NCBI GenBank assembly: GCA_963697675.1
Contig: CAVOOW010000006.1
Location: forward strand, 744,001-808,000
DNA from: CAVOOW01 sp963697675
GTDB taxonomy: Bacteria > Actinomycetota > Actinomycetes > JACCUZ01
DNA length: 64,000 nucleotides
Direction of reading: 5' to 3'
In this document: piece by piece, positions 53,579 through 63,817 of the stretch
How the letters are laid out: each line of letters begins with the position of its first letter
Position numbering within the stretch: position 1 is the stretch's first letter
Program-made: the position numbers and the translations under genes
The notes under the pieces: model-generated
Seen by the model: the letters and a program-made list of their open reading frames with translations, nothing else
Databases searched by the model: none
What the model was told of the DNA's origin: nothing

Positions 53579-54225
53579 ATGCGCAGACCAAGAACCCGCA
53601 CGCTGACGGCTGCTGGTGCCGTCCTCGCCGTGGCCGCCGCTCTCGCTCCCACGCAGTCGGCCACCGCCGGGGGCCCTGCTGGGCGACGCGACGTACGGGG
53701 CGGGCACGAGCAATGACGCGACGTACGACGTCCGCCGCGGGGCTGGATCGCGGACAACCGCGCGGCCTTCGCCATGTCGCCGGCCCAGGTCGCCGCACTG
53801 CGGGTGACCCGCGACCACGCGCTGCCCGTGACCGGCACCCACGTCGTGACGTTCGCGCAGGTGCTCGGCGGTGTCGCCGCCGAGCAGGGCGGCCGCCAGA
53901 ACGTCTCGGTGACCAAGGAGGGCAAGGTGCTGTCCTACGCAGGCAACCCCACTCGCGGCGACCAGCTGCTCGGTTCGTTCTCGCTCACTGCCGGCCAGGC
54001 GCTCGACTCGGTTGCCGCGCAGCTCGCGAAGGGCGTGGACTTCACGCCGAACGCCAGCGGCCAGCAGGCCGGCTACACGACATTCAACAAAGGACCGTTC
54101 GCGGCGTCCTCGTACGTCAAGAAGATGGCCTTCCCGACCAAGGACGGGGCCTGCGCCGCCTTCTGAGCCAGCTCTACACCGGAGCGAACGAGCCGATCAC
54201 GCTGACGGCAAAGGACGCCGGCTGA
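53579..54225 (+). pseudogene. Remnant of a secreted M36/fungalysin-type metallopeptidase (propeptide only)
   Basis: Signal peptide (MRRPRTRTLTAAGAVLAVAA) followed, after frame changes, by GWIADNRAAFAMSPAQVAAL and VTRDHALPVTGTHVVTFAQV, the FTP propeptide domain of thermolysin/fungalysin-like proteases. A further change leads to SQLYTGANEPITLTAKDAG and a stop. At least three frame changes are needed, and the whole catalytic domain (HExxH) is missing. The reading is broken and truncated regardless of base errors, so I call it a relic. It lies next to a large inverted repeat. Confidence 0.7.
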
Positions 54226-54247
54226 GCGACCGCCGCCGCCGCGAAAT

Positions 54248-54343
54248 CCGGAATCGACCACGTTCACCATGCAGGCGGACGGTTCGCAATGCCTGCAGGC
54301 ATTGCTCAGGGGGTGCACGCCTGGTGAACGTGGTCGATTCCGG
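54248..54343. repeat. 96-bp nested inverted repeat
   Basis: Outer arms of 22 bp (54248-54269 and 54322-54343) are perfect reverse complements containing TCGACCACGTTCACCA. Near the centre is the perfect 18-bp palindrome CAATGCCTGCAGGCATTG (54287-54304). It lies between the peptidase relic and the convergent HTH gene. It could be a terminator, a REP-type element or a small mobile element without a transposase. Confidence 0.85.
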
Positions 54344-54381
54344 GCTGCCCGGGCGTGCGGGGGGGCGGGGGGCCGAGCGGG

Positions 54382-54582
54382 TCAGGCGGTCTCGACGTAG
54401 GCGTGGTCGAGGTAGTCGTGGACGGCCTGCTCGGGCACGCGGAACGACCGGCCGACGCGAATGGCGGGCAGAGTGCCGGCGTGCACGAGGCGGTAGACGG
54501 TCATCTTGGACACACGCATCACCGTCGCCACTTCGGCGACGGTAAGGAACTTGACCTCGGCAAGAGGACGCTGAGCAGCCAT
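54382..54582 (-). CDS. Excisionase-type MerR-like HTH DNA-binding protein
   Basis: 66 aa: FLTVAEVATVMRVSKMTVYR then LVHAGTLPAIRVGRSFRVPE and AVHDYLDHAYVETA. A single winged HTH of the excisionase family; closely resembles M. tuberculosis Rv0500A in sequence and position. A chromosomal regulator, not a phage excisionase. ATG at 54582. Confidence 0.88.
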   Translation of the reverse strand: MAAQRPLAEVKFLTVAEVATVMRVSKMTVYRLVHAGTLPAIRVGRSFRVPEQAVHDYLDHAYVETA

Positions 54583-54704
54583 GGGGCACCGAATCTCCAG
54601 CACGTGACGGGCGCCGGCTTCCCCACCGGCTAGCAACGAGACGCACGCGCTCTGCAGGTAAGACTAGGGGCGGATGGGTCAGTTGGGATAGGGGATGCGG
54701 AAGC

Positions 54705-56712
54705 TCACCCGGACGGCGGTGCCTCGGCGAGCGCCCGCAGGTGCTCGTCCGAGCGGCTCAGCAGCGAGGGATCGGGCTCCGGGCGGCCGAAAAGGAAGCC
54801 CTGAGCGAGGTCACAGCCGAGCTCCTGGAGCAGCAGAAGGGTTTCCTCGTCCTCGACGCCCTCCGCGACCACATCGAGCCCCAGCGCGCGGCCAAGGCTC
54901 ACCGTCGAGGCCACGATCAGCCGGTCCCGCGCGTCCAGGGTGAGCGCCGCGATGAAGGACCTGTCGATCTTGATCTCGTCGACGGGCAGCCGTTTGAGAT
55001 AGGCAAGGGACGAGTATCCGGTGCCGAAGTCGTCGATCGACAGGTAGACCCCCGCGTCGTGCAGCCGCTGCAAGCGCGGCCAGGGCGTGCTCCGGGTCCT
55101 CCATGATCGACGTCTCGGTGATCTCCAGGATGAGGCCGGCGGGCGGTATCCGGTGGGCTGCGAGCGCGGCGAGCACCCGATCGGGGAAGGCGCTGTCCAG
55201 CAGGGAGCGGGCTGAGATGTTCACGGCCATGGGCACCGACAATCCGGCCTCGAGCCAGCGCGCCGCCTTGTCCAGCGCCACATCGAGCACGTAGTCCGTG
55301 AGCGGGTTGATCAGCCCGGTGCGGTCAGCCGTGGGTACGAAGCTGTCGGGTGGGACCAGCCCGCGCTCGGGGTGCTGCCAACGCACCAGCGCCTCGACCC
55401 CCCGCACCTCACCGGTCACCAGGTCGAACTTGGGCTGGTAGTGCAGCACCAGCTGCCGCTGGTCGAGCGCGACCCGCAGCTCACCGAGGAGCTGCAGCTG
55501 CTCAGTGCTGTGATGGTCGTGCTCGGACGCATAGACGGCCAGTCCGCTGTGCCCGTGCTTGGCCTCGGACATCGCCACGTCGGCGTGCCGGAGCACCGTC
55601 TCGGCGTCCATGTCCTCATCGGTCGCGGCTCGTTCCGCGGGCAGCAGGGCAAGACCTGCACTCACCTCGATGGCTAGGGACAGACCGGCCACCTCGAACG
55701 GCGTGCGCAGGGCCTCCCGTACCTTCTCCGCCGCCGCCCGAGCGTCGCGCTCGCCCGCGACACCGCGCATCAGCACCGCGAACTCGTCTCCGCCGAGGCG
55801 TGCGACGGTGTCGCCATCGGCTGCGAGCTGGTCGAGGCGGCGGCCCACCGCCGCGATGAGCTCGTCGCCGTGCGAGTGCCCGAGCGTGTCGTTGACCTCG
55901 CGGAACCGGACGATGCCGAGGAGCAGCAAGGCACCGGGATGCGCTTCGAGCAGGGCACCCTCGATGCGGGCCAGCAGCAGGCTGCGGTTCGGCAGCTGGG
56001 TCAGGCCGTCGTGGGCGGCTTCGTAGTCGGTTCGCTCCGAGTGCCGCCGCAGCTGGCGCGAGGCCGTCGCGACCGTGCGGAACAGGCCGAGCCAGAGCAC
56101 GAGCAGCCCGACCCCGACAACGAGGAACGCCCGTCGCTGGTCGGCCCGGATGGCGGCCTCCACCTGCGCGTAGGGCAGGTAGAGCTCGAACACGCCGGCC
56201 GGGTCGCTGCCCGCCGCTTCGGTCGTGTCGCGGATGGGCACGTAGACCTCGAGCAACGACTGGTAGCGCCTCAGCAGCGCCGTGTTGTCACTCTCGGTGC
56301 TGCCGCTGATCAGCTCGGCCTCGATGTTCCCCTCGAGCGCCTCGCCGAGCTCCTCCGACGGCTGCGGGTCGCCGACGGCGGTCGGGGTGACGGTGTGCGG
56401 GTCGGCGCTGTAGATGAGGTGGCTGTCGGCGTTCCACACCTTGATCCGTGCCACCTCGGTGCCGCGCAGCGACCCGCGCAGGGCGCGGTCCAGCTTGGCC
56501 GTGGCGTCGCCCGACAGCGGGCCGGACAGGTCCTCGCCCTGGAGCAGCGGCTGGATGCCGACGGCGACGCTGAGGATCGCGGCCTGCTTGGCCGACTCGA
56601 GAGCGCGCCGCTCGATGAGCGACGAGAGCACCTGGCTCAGAGCGATGCCGAGCAGCACGACGAGGGTGAGGCTCACAGCCGCGAAGCGCGTGACAAGGCT
56701 CAACCGCCGCAT
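54705..56712 (-). CDS. Membrane GGDEF-EAL cyclic-di-GMP protein (one frameshift)
   Basis: About 668 aa joined. An N-terminal helix (LVTRFAAVSLTLVVLLGIAL), an extracytoplasmic sensor region and a second helix (AFLVVGVGLLVLWLGLFRTV) precede a GGDEF domain with VARLGGDEFAVLM (canonical active site) and an EAL domain with GVEALVRWQHPERG and LEITETSIMEDPEHAL. Near 55074 one base must be skipped to continue as LQRLHDAGVYLSIDDFGTGY, IKIDRSF and VVAEGVEDEET. Both catalytic signatures look intact, so it may be bifunctional. The ATG at 56712 is chosen to begin just before the first helix. Confidence 0.88.
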
Positions 56713-56810
56713 CGCTGCACCCCCGTCCGACTGTCGGTTCCGACCCTTTGCCTTTGGTGTCGACTCGAGGGCGGCCCGCTGTATCACCCGTTCGGATTAG
56801 TCCGAGGGAC

Positions 56811-57609
56811 TCAGTCCAGTCCCGCGGCGTGCAGCAGGAAGGCGGTCAGGGGCGCATAGAGGTGCGGCTCGACGTTGTCATCAAGAGGTACGGCGACGCG
56901 GACCTTTCCCTCGTGTTCGCCGACGAAAAGAGCCGGGTCGTTCGAGTCCGCGAAGCCCACGGAGGTGATGCCTGCCTGACCCGCGGCCCCGGCCCAGCCG
57001 TGGTCGCCGAGGACCAGGTCAGGCGGCTCGGCACCCGTTTGCCGCAAGGTCCGCGATCATCGCCTCCATCGGGCGCGGCGAGTGTGTGTGGTTGAGCTCG
57101 CCACGCGTGCTGACCATGGCGACGCCGCTGATGTAGCGGATCTCGCGGGTGACTTCGCCCAGGTGGGTGTTGAGGTCGTAGCTCCAACCCATGGCCGGGG
57201 TCACGATCTCCGTGCCCGACGCTGCCAGGGCCATCGCGAGGGGCAGGTGCACGGCGAGCAGTCCCGCGGGATGCCCGGTGGCCACGATCACCCGGTGTCC
57301 GGGACCGGCGACCTCGGCGAGGCAGGCGGCCATCCGCGTGAGGCCGTCGATGGTGAGGTCGGGGTCGATGCGATCGGGGCCGCGCCGGTGGTTCGGGTCG
57401 GGTGAGACGCCGGCCTTTCGCGCCATCAGCTCCACGACGTCGTCCACCGACCAGGTGCGGCTCGTCTCGAGCCCGAAGCCCGCCCAGGGCAGACGGCGCG
57501 CGAACATGGCGTACTTCTCGAGGTTGTTCTCCCGGGGCGTGTCGACGTCACCGGCGATGCGCGCGTCCTGCAGCTGCTGGCGCAGCTCCTCGGCCGTTGG
57601 TGCGGTCAC
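56811..57609 (-). CDS. Phosphatase-like conserved protein downstream of acuC (one frameshift)
   Basis: 265 aa joined. The first frame runs VTAPTAEELRQQLQDARIAG to MEAMIADLAAN; skipping one base near 57036 continues GAEPPDLVLGDHGWAGAAGQ and ends LLHAAGLD. Conserved-looking features are RVIVATGHPAGLLAVHLPLA and GDHGWAG. This type of protein follows acuC in Streptomyces, where it is annotated as a phosphatase; the reaction is not established. The GTG start overlaps the acuC stop (GTGA), so the two are translated together. Confidence 0.75.
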
Positions 57610-58794
57610 AGGCCCAGCAGCCCGCCGAGTCCGTGCGCGGGGAACACTGCGCGCTGGGTGGCCAGGACGGCGCGGTCCAGCGGGTCTGCCGGGTCGTACC
57701 CGTCCGACCAGGAGGCCCAGGTCGGCGTCGCCCCGTCGGTCATCCGTTGCGGCGGCACTGCGTGGACGCGCGAGTCGACGTACGCACGCCAGTCCTCCGG
57801 GGTCTCGGTCGCGGGGTCCACCGGCGCGCCCGCGGCCTCGGCGATCAGGTGGCTCCAGGCGCGCGGGACGACCTCGACGAGCTCGTAGCCACCACCGCCG
57901 ACCGCCACCCATTTGCCGCCCGCGTAGTCGTGCGCCCAGCGGTGGATCAGGGCGTAGGACGTGCGCTGCGCGTCGACGGAGAGGCCGAGGTGTGCGAGCG
58001 GGTCGAGGGCGTGACTGTCACAGCCCTGCTGCGAGACCAGCACGTCGGGCCGGAACTCGGCGAGCAGCGGCGGCGCCACCGCGGTGAAGGCGCGCAGCCA
58101 CGGCGCGTCGGTCGTGCCCGGAGGGAGCGCAATGTTGACGGCGTATCCCTCGGCGCCGGCGCCACCGACGTCGTCGGGAAAACCCGTGCCTGGGAACAGA
58201 TAGCGACCGCTTTCGTGAATCGAGATGGTGAGCACACGGGGGTCGTCCCAGAAGATGCGCTCGACGCCGTCGCCGTGGTGCACGTCGACGTCGACATAGG
58301 CGACGCGCTCCGCGCCCTGCTCGAGCAGCCAGGCGATCGCGATCGCCGGATCGTTGTAGACGCAGAAGCCGCTCGCGGCACCAGGCATCGCGTGGTGCAG
58401 CCCACCAGCGATGTTGACGGCGTGCTCGGCCTCACCTGTCCAGACGGCGCGGGCTGCACGGACGCTGGCACCCGCGACCAGCGCCGCCGCCTCGTGCATG
58501 CCCGCGAAGACCGGGTCGTCCTCCGTGCCGAGACCGCGGGCGAGGTCGGACTGCGTCGGATCTGCACCGACGCCGGCGGACCGCGTCGATGTAGTCGGCG
58601 TCGTGCACCAGACGGAGCAGGTCGTCCTGCGCTTCCTCCATCGTGACGAGGGACACGTTGTCGAGGTCGAGCAGCCCGAGCGAGCGGGCCAGCCGCATCG
58701 TCAGTTCGACCCTGATCGGGTTGAGCGGGTGCGACGGGCCGAAGTTGTAGTGGATCAGGGCGTCGTCCCAGGGCAGCACCACCGACGTACTCAT
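57606..58794 (-). CDS. acuC: AcuC-like class I/II histone deacetylase family protein (one frameshift)
   Basis: Zinc-dependent deacylase of the AcuC/HDAC family, likely acting on acetylated lysines such as those of acyl-CoA synthetases. It begins MSTSVVLPWDDALIHYNFGP. Near 58578, skipping one base leads to AGVGADPTQSDLARGLGTED. The active site follows: GGLHHAMPGAASGFCVYNDP, VAYVDVDVHHGDGVERIFWD (zinc ligands), VSQQGCDSHALDPLAHLGL and VAVGGGGYELVEVVPRAW. About 395 aa joined. The start region is tandemly duplicated. Confidence 0.87.
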
Positions 58795-58870
58795 GAGGGC
58801 AGCACCGCCGACGTACTCATGCCCGAACGCTACCCACCCCCTCTCCCCAGTCGCCCGCCCCCACTCTTCA

Positions 58871-58946
58871 AAGTCGATCATGCAGGACTTGGAAATGGGA
58901 TCGTCGCCGCAGGTCAAGCAGCCAGAAATCAAAGTCGATCATGCAG
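58871..58946. repeat. Family B repeat, two direct copies
   Basis: AAGTCGATCATGCAG occurs at 58871-58885 and again at 58932-58946 in the divergent gap between acuC and the YccF gene (about 230 bp, otherwise without recognisable features). Inverted relative to copies at 40664 and 59497. Confidence 0.8.
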
Positions 58947-59028
58947 TTCCCGACGTAGTGTCGGCGCCGACGGTGCGGTCACAGTCACCCCCGTACCCCC
59001 GATCCCGCACTCGAAGTGGACCGTCAGC

Positions 59029-59403
59029 ATGCGCACAATCGGCAACATCTTGTGGCTCCTCCTGGCCGGAGTGTGGCTGGCGATCGGATACGTGATCGCC
59101 GGGATCCTCAACTGCCTGCTGATCATTACCATCCCCTTCGGCATCGCCAGCTTCCGTCTGGCGAGCTACGCGCTGTGGCCGTTCGGACGGACCGTCGTCG
59201 CCAAACCTTCCGCCGGCGCCATCAGCACGATCGGCAACATCATCTGGTTCGTGATCTCCGGGATCTGGCTGGCGATCGCCCACCTCATCGCGGGCGTGCT
59301 GCTCTGCCTCACCGTGATCGGCATCCCCTTTGGCATCGCCAGCTTCAAGATGGCGGGGCTCGCCCTGTTCCCCCTCGGCAAGGACATCGTGCCGATCCGA
59401 TAG
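59029..59403 (+). CDS. YccF domain membrane protein
   Basis: 124 aa, two repeated hydrophobic modules: IGNILWLLLAGVWLAIGYVI with IPFGIASFRLASYALWPFGR, and IGNIIWFVISGIWLAIAHLI with IPFGIASFKMAGLALFPLGK. The internal duplication and the GIASF motifs define the YccF family, whose function is unknown. ATG at 59029. Confidence 0.92.
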   Translation: MRTIGNILWLLLAGVWLAIGYVIAGILNCLLIITIPFGIASFRLASYALWPFGRTVVAKPSAGAISTIGNIIWFVISGIWLAIAHLIAGVLLCLTVIGIPFGIASFKMAGLALFPLGKDIVPIR

Positions 59404-59496
59404 GTCCGGGCACCCTTTGCTGCCACGAGCAGAGTGCCCGACGCCGAGATCTGTCGTCGCCTCGAGGCGAGGCCGGCGCGCGCAGAGTGTCGGTTA

Positions 59497-59511
59497 CTGC
59501 ATGATCGACTT
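59497..59511. repeat. Family B short repeat (copy 4)
   Basis: CTGCATGATCGACTT in the gap between the convergent YccF and ABC permease genes; the following TCTAAGTCG extends a weak hairpin. Confidence 0.75.
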
Positions 59512-59538
59512 CTAAGTCGTCTGGTACGGGTGGTGGGG

Positions 59539-60719
59539 CTACTCCGTGCGGAGGGCGACCACTGGGTCGAGCCGGCCGGCGCGGCGTGCAGGTGCGACGC
59601 CGAAGAAGATGCCGACGGCGGCGGAGACGCCGAACGCCAGCGCGGGCGACCACCACGCGATCGCGGCCGGCAGCGGACTGACCGCGCTGATCAGCAAGGA
59701 TCCCCCGATCCCCAGGCCGATGCCGATGACGCCGCCCACGACGCAGAGCAGAACCGCCTCGATGAGGAACTGCGCCAAGATGTCGCGCTGCCGCGCCCCG
59801 AGCGCCTTGCGCAACCCGATCTCGCGGGTCCGCTCGCGAACGCTGACGAGCATGATGTTCGAGACGCCGACCCCGCCGACCACGAGCGAGATCGCCGCGA
59901 TGGCGGACAGCACGAGCGTGAGCAGGCCCAGGATGCGCCCGATCGTGCCGAGGATCTGCGACTGCGTGACAGCCGAGAACTCGTCGCCGGTGTACTTGTG
60001 CTGCAGGGCTGCCACGAGCTTCTTCTGCAGCGGCTCGACGTCGTCGGAGGTCGGCGCCTTCACCGCGAGCCCGTCGATGTGGTCGACGCCGAACAGCCGC
60101 TGCGCCGCGGTGACGGGGATGTGCACCTCGGCGTCGCGGTCGACGCCGAACGTCGAGCCGACCTTCTCGAAGACGCCGATCACGCGAAACCGGACCCCCG
60201 CGATGGTCACCTGCCGGCCGAGCGGGTCGACGTCGGGGAAGAGGTCCTGCGCGACCGAGTAGCCGAGCACGGCGACCCTGCGTCGCGTGTCGACGTCGCT
60301 CGCCGTGATGTAGTCACCGCGCGCAACGACCCGGTCGAACACGTTGGGCACGCTCTCGTTCACGCCGTTGACCGTGCCGAACGTCTCCCGGGCACCGACC
60401 CGGACGGTCTCGCCGGACGCGATCGAGACCGCCACCCGGTCGCGGTCGCCGACCACGCGACCGAGCAGGTCGACATCGTCGAGCGTCAGCCGGCTGACCG
60501 ACGGCGCGGCGCCGAACTCGAACTTGCCCGGCACGACGATGATGATGTTCGACCCGAGGCCCTCGACCTGCGTCTCGACCTCCTGCTTGGCCCCGCTGCC
60601 GATCGCCACCAGGATCACGACGGCGCCGACCCCGATCACGACGCCGAGCATGGTCAGGGCGCTGCGCAACCTGTTCGCCAGCAGCGCGCCGAGAGCGACG
60701 CGGAACGCCTCGCCGGCTC

Positions 60720-60723
<4 letters not shown>
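59539..60723 (-). CDS. ABC transporter permease (MacB/FtsX type)
   Basis: 394 aa. One N-terminal helix (LTMLGVVIGVGAVVILVAIG), a large extracytoplasmic MacB-type domain, then three C-terminal helices (VLSAIAAISLVVGGVGVSNI, IEAVLLCVVGGVIGIGLGIG, SPALAFGVSAAVGIFFGVAP) with the family motif VRERTREIGLRKALGARQRD. GTG start overlapping the ATPase stop. Third gene of an adaptor-ATPase-permease operon. Confidence 0.93.
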
Positions 60724-61426
<703 letters not shown>

Positions 61427-61430
<4 letters not shown>

Positions 61431-62767
61431 GACACCTGCTGCCCGTCGCGCACCCGGTCGGCACCGCGCACGACGATGCGCTCCCCCGCCTTCAACCCCT
61501 CCAGGATCTGGTCATGGCTCTCGCCCTGCGCACCGATGCGCACCAGACGCTTGCGGGCCTTGCCGTTCGTCACCACCCACACCGCGTCGCGCTGGCCGTC
61601 GCGGAAGACTGCAGACACCGGCGCGGCAAGCACGTCGCGCGCCGTGCGCACGCGCAGCCGCGCGACCGCGCTCATCCCGGGGCGCGGCGTGGGTGCCACG
61701 ACTCCATCGGCGCCGAGACCGACCCCGAACGACATCCGCACCAGGTAGGTCACGCCGCCCCGGGTCGACGTGGTCGGCGTCGGGTCGATCGTGACGACTT
61801 CGGCGGTGTACGAGGCTCCTGGCACCGCGTCGAGCTCTGCGCTCGCCAGCACACCGGGCTTGACCAGCAGCACATCGGTCTCGTCCACCTGAGCGGTCAG
61901 CGACAGCGTCGACGCATCGGTCACCGTCACGAGCGGCTGGCCGCTGCTGACCGGCTGCCCCTGCGAGACAGCGCCCGTCACCGAGGAACCCGACGTGCTG
62001 CCGCCGAGCAGCTGGCCGGCCTGGCCCTGCAGCTCCTCGGGCAGCTGGTCGACCAGACTGCCGGCGCTCTGGCTCGACGACTGGGGAGCCGGGGTCAGCG
62101 ACACCGTGCCCGCGATCGGCGCCCGCACGACCAGCCCCTTCACCGTGCGACGTGCTGCCTCGACTGCTGCCCGGGTCTGGACGCGCTGGGCAGACGACAG
62201 TGCCGACACGGCTGCGCCCAGGCTGCCGAACCCGGCCTGGAACTGTGCGATCGCGCTGCGGGCCTGAGCGCGCGCGGCGGCGTACTGCGCCTCGGAGGCC
62301 TGGACGGCGGCCAGCGCCTGCCGACGTACCGGCGCATCGGTGATGCGCGCGGCCGCGCGCCGTGCTCGGGTGAAAGCGCTGGCTGCCGCCGCGTCGGCCT
62401 GCGCCTGCTGCGCCGACAGACCTCCGCCGACCGCTGGGACGGACCCGGCCGACGCCGCGTCGGCATCAGCGGCCTTGGCCTGACGCAGCGATCGCCGGGC
62501 CGCGGGCGAGTCGATGCGCAGCAGCACCTGCCCGGCACGGACCTGCTGCCCGTCGCGGACGCGCAGCTCGGAGACCCGCCCGTCGCTGGTCGCGCTCAGC
62601 GTCGCGGTCGCCTTGGCGGTGACCGTGGCGGGCGCCTCGACCACCTCCGTCACGGTGGCGCGGTCGACAGGCGCGACGGTGACCTGAGGCCCGTCGTTCC
62701 CGCTGCACGCCGCTAGCGCAAGAACCGCTGCGAGCGCGATGGAGGTCGCGGGAAGGGGCCGGATCAT
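61427..62767 (-). CDS. HlyD/MacA-type periplasmic adaptor lipoprotein
   Basis: 446 aa from the ATG at 62767. The lipoprotein signal IALAAVLALAACSGND has the lipobox cysteine. A lipoyl-like half-motif (ATVTAKATATLSATSDGRVS), an Ala-rich coiled-coil hairpin (about residues 95-210), a second half-motif (LVVRAPIAGTVSLTPAPQSS) and a beta-barrel domain (PTPRPGMSAVARLRVRTARD) follow. As the first gene of the trio it would link the permease to the outside. Substrate unknown. Confidence 0.9.
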
Positions 62768-62897
62768 CTCGCCATCGTAGGTTGGCTTCGTACTCCATCC
62801 CCGCCTCGTCGTGCCCGGCCCTCGCGGCACTCGAATGGGCATGGTGGAAAATGGGCAGGCATCCTCACAACATCTCGGCGACAGATAAGAGGCAGCT

Positions 62898-63764
62898 GTG
62901 GAACGGCGACGACTCGGCAAGATCGGCCATGACAGCTCGGTGCTCATCTACGGCGCGGCTGCGCTCGGTGAGGTCACGCAGGACGTGGCCGACCGCTCGG
63001 TGCAGGAGGCGCTCGACGCCGGCGTCAACCACTTCGACGTCGCGGCGGGCTACGGCGACGCGGAGCTGAGGCTGGGCCCGTGGATGCCCCGCATCCGCGA
63101 CCAGATCTTCCTCGCCACCAAGACCGGCGAACGCTCCGCCGAGCCTGCCTGGCGGCAGATCAACCTCTCGCTGGAGCGGTTGCAGACCGACCATGTCGAC
63201 CTGTTGCAGCTGCACGCCGTCGGCGACCTCGACGAGCTCGACAAGGTGACCGCGCCGGACGGGGCTTTGACCGCGGCCCTGCGCGCGCAGGACGAGGGGC
63301 TGGTCGGAGCCGTCGGCATCACGGGGCACGGCAACGACGCACCGGCGACCCATCTGGAGGCGCTCCGGCGGCATCCGTTCGCGACGGTGCTCACGCCGCT
63401 CAACGTCGTGCTCAGCCGGGACGCCGGCTACCTCGCCGCCTACGAGGCGCTCGTCGCCGAGGTGCAGCGCCAGGACGTCGGGCTGATGATCATCAAGACG
63501 GTGGCGCGGCGCAACTGGCCCGAGGGCGACGACAAGCGCTACACCACGTGGTACGAGCCGTGGGACCAGCAGCGGCTCATCACGGCCGCGGTCTCCTGGG
63601 TGCTCTCCCACCCGGAGGCGACCGGCCTCGCGATGCCGGGTGACGTCGGGCTGAACGCGATGGTCGTGCACGCAGAGGCCAACCGCATCAGCCGCGAGGA
63701 GGCAGAAGAGGTCCTGAGCGACGCGCCGGCCTACAGCTCGCCGTTCGTCTCGATGCCCTTCTGA
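62898..63764 (+). CDS. Aldo/keto reductase family oxidoreductase
   Basis: 288-aa TIM-barrel reductase, GTG start with AGGCAG upstream. Opens MERRRLGKIGHDSSVLIYGA; catalytic-region FDVAAGYGDAELRLGPWMPR (Asp and Tyr), ATKTGERS (Lys) and DHVDLLQLHAVGDL (His). The C-terminal MPGDVGLNAMVVHAEAN is the altered cofactor loop of the PF00248 subfamily that often binds differently. Substrate unknown. Divergent from the ABC adaptor; the 130-bp gap shows no clear operator. Confidence 0.88.
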   Translation: MERRRLGKIGHDSSVLIYGAAALGEVTQDVADRSVQEALDAGVNHFDVAAGYGDAELRLGPWMPRIRDQIFLATKTGERSAEPAWRQINLSLERLQTDHVDLLQLHAVGDLDELDKVTAPDGALTAALRAQDEGLVGAVGITGHGNDAPATHLEALRRHPFATVLTPLNVVLSRDAGYLAAYEALVAEVQRQDVGLMIIKTVARRNWPEGDDKRYTTWYEPWDQQRLITAAVSWVLSHPEATGLAMPGDVGLNAMVVHAEANRISREEAEEVLSDAPAYSSPFVSMPF

Positions 63765-63785
63765 GTCCCGCCCCCGCGGATCTGA

Positions 63786-63816
63786 GGATCTGACCGCCGT
63801 TCAGGCGGCCGGATCC
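63786..63816. terminator. Hairpin between convergent aldo/keto reductase and GNAT genes
   Basis: GGATC and CCGCC pair with GGCGG and GATCC around GTTCA, directly after the reductase gene and touching the GNAT stop region. The outer GGATCCTTCATGA resembles the family A repeat. Likely a bidirectional terminator. Confidence 0.6.
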
Positions 63817-63817
63817 T

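Noticed and set aside
54382..54582. Phage or integrative element excisionase
   Set aside because: No integrase, attachment site or other phage gene nearby; the gene matches a conserved chromosomal HTH protein next to bS22.
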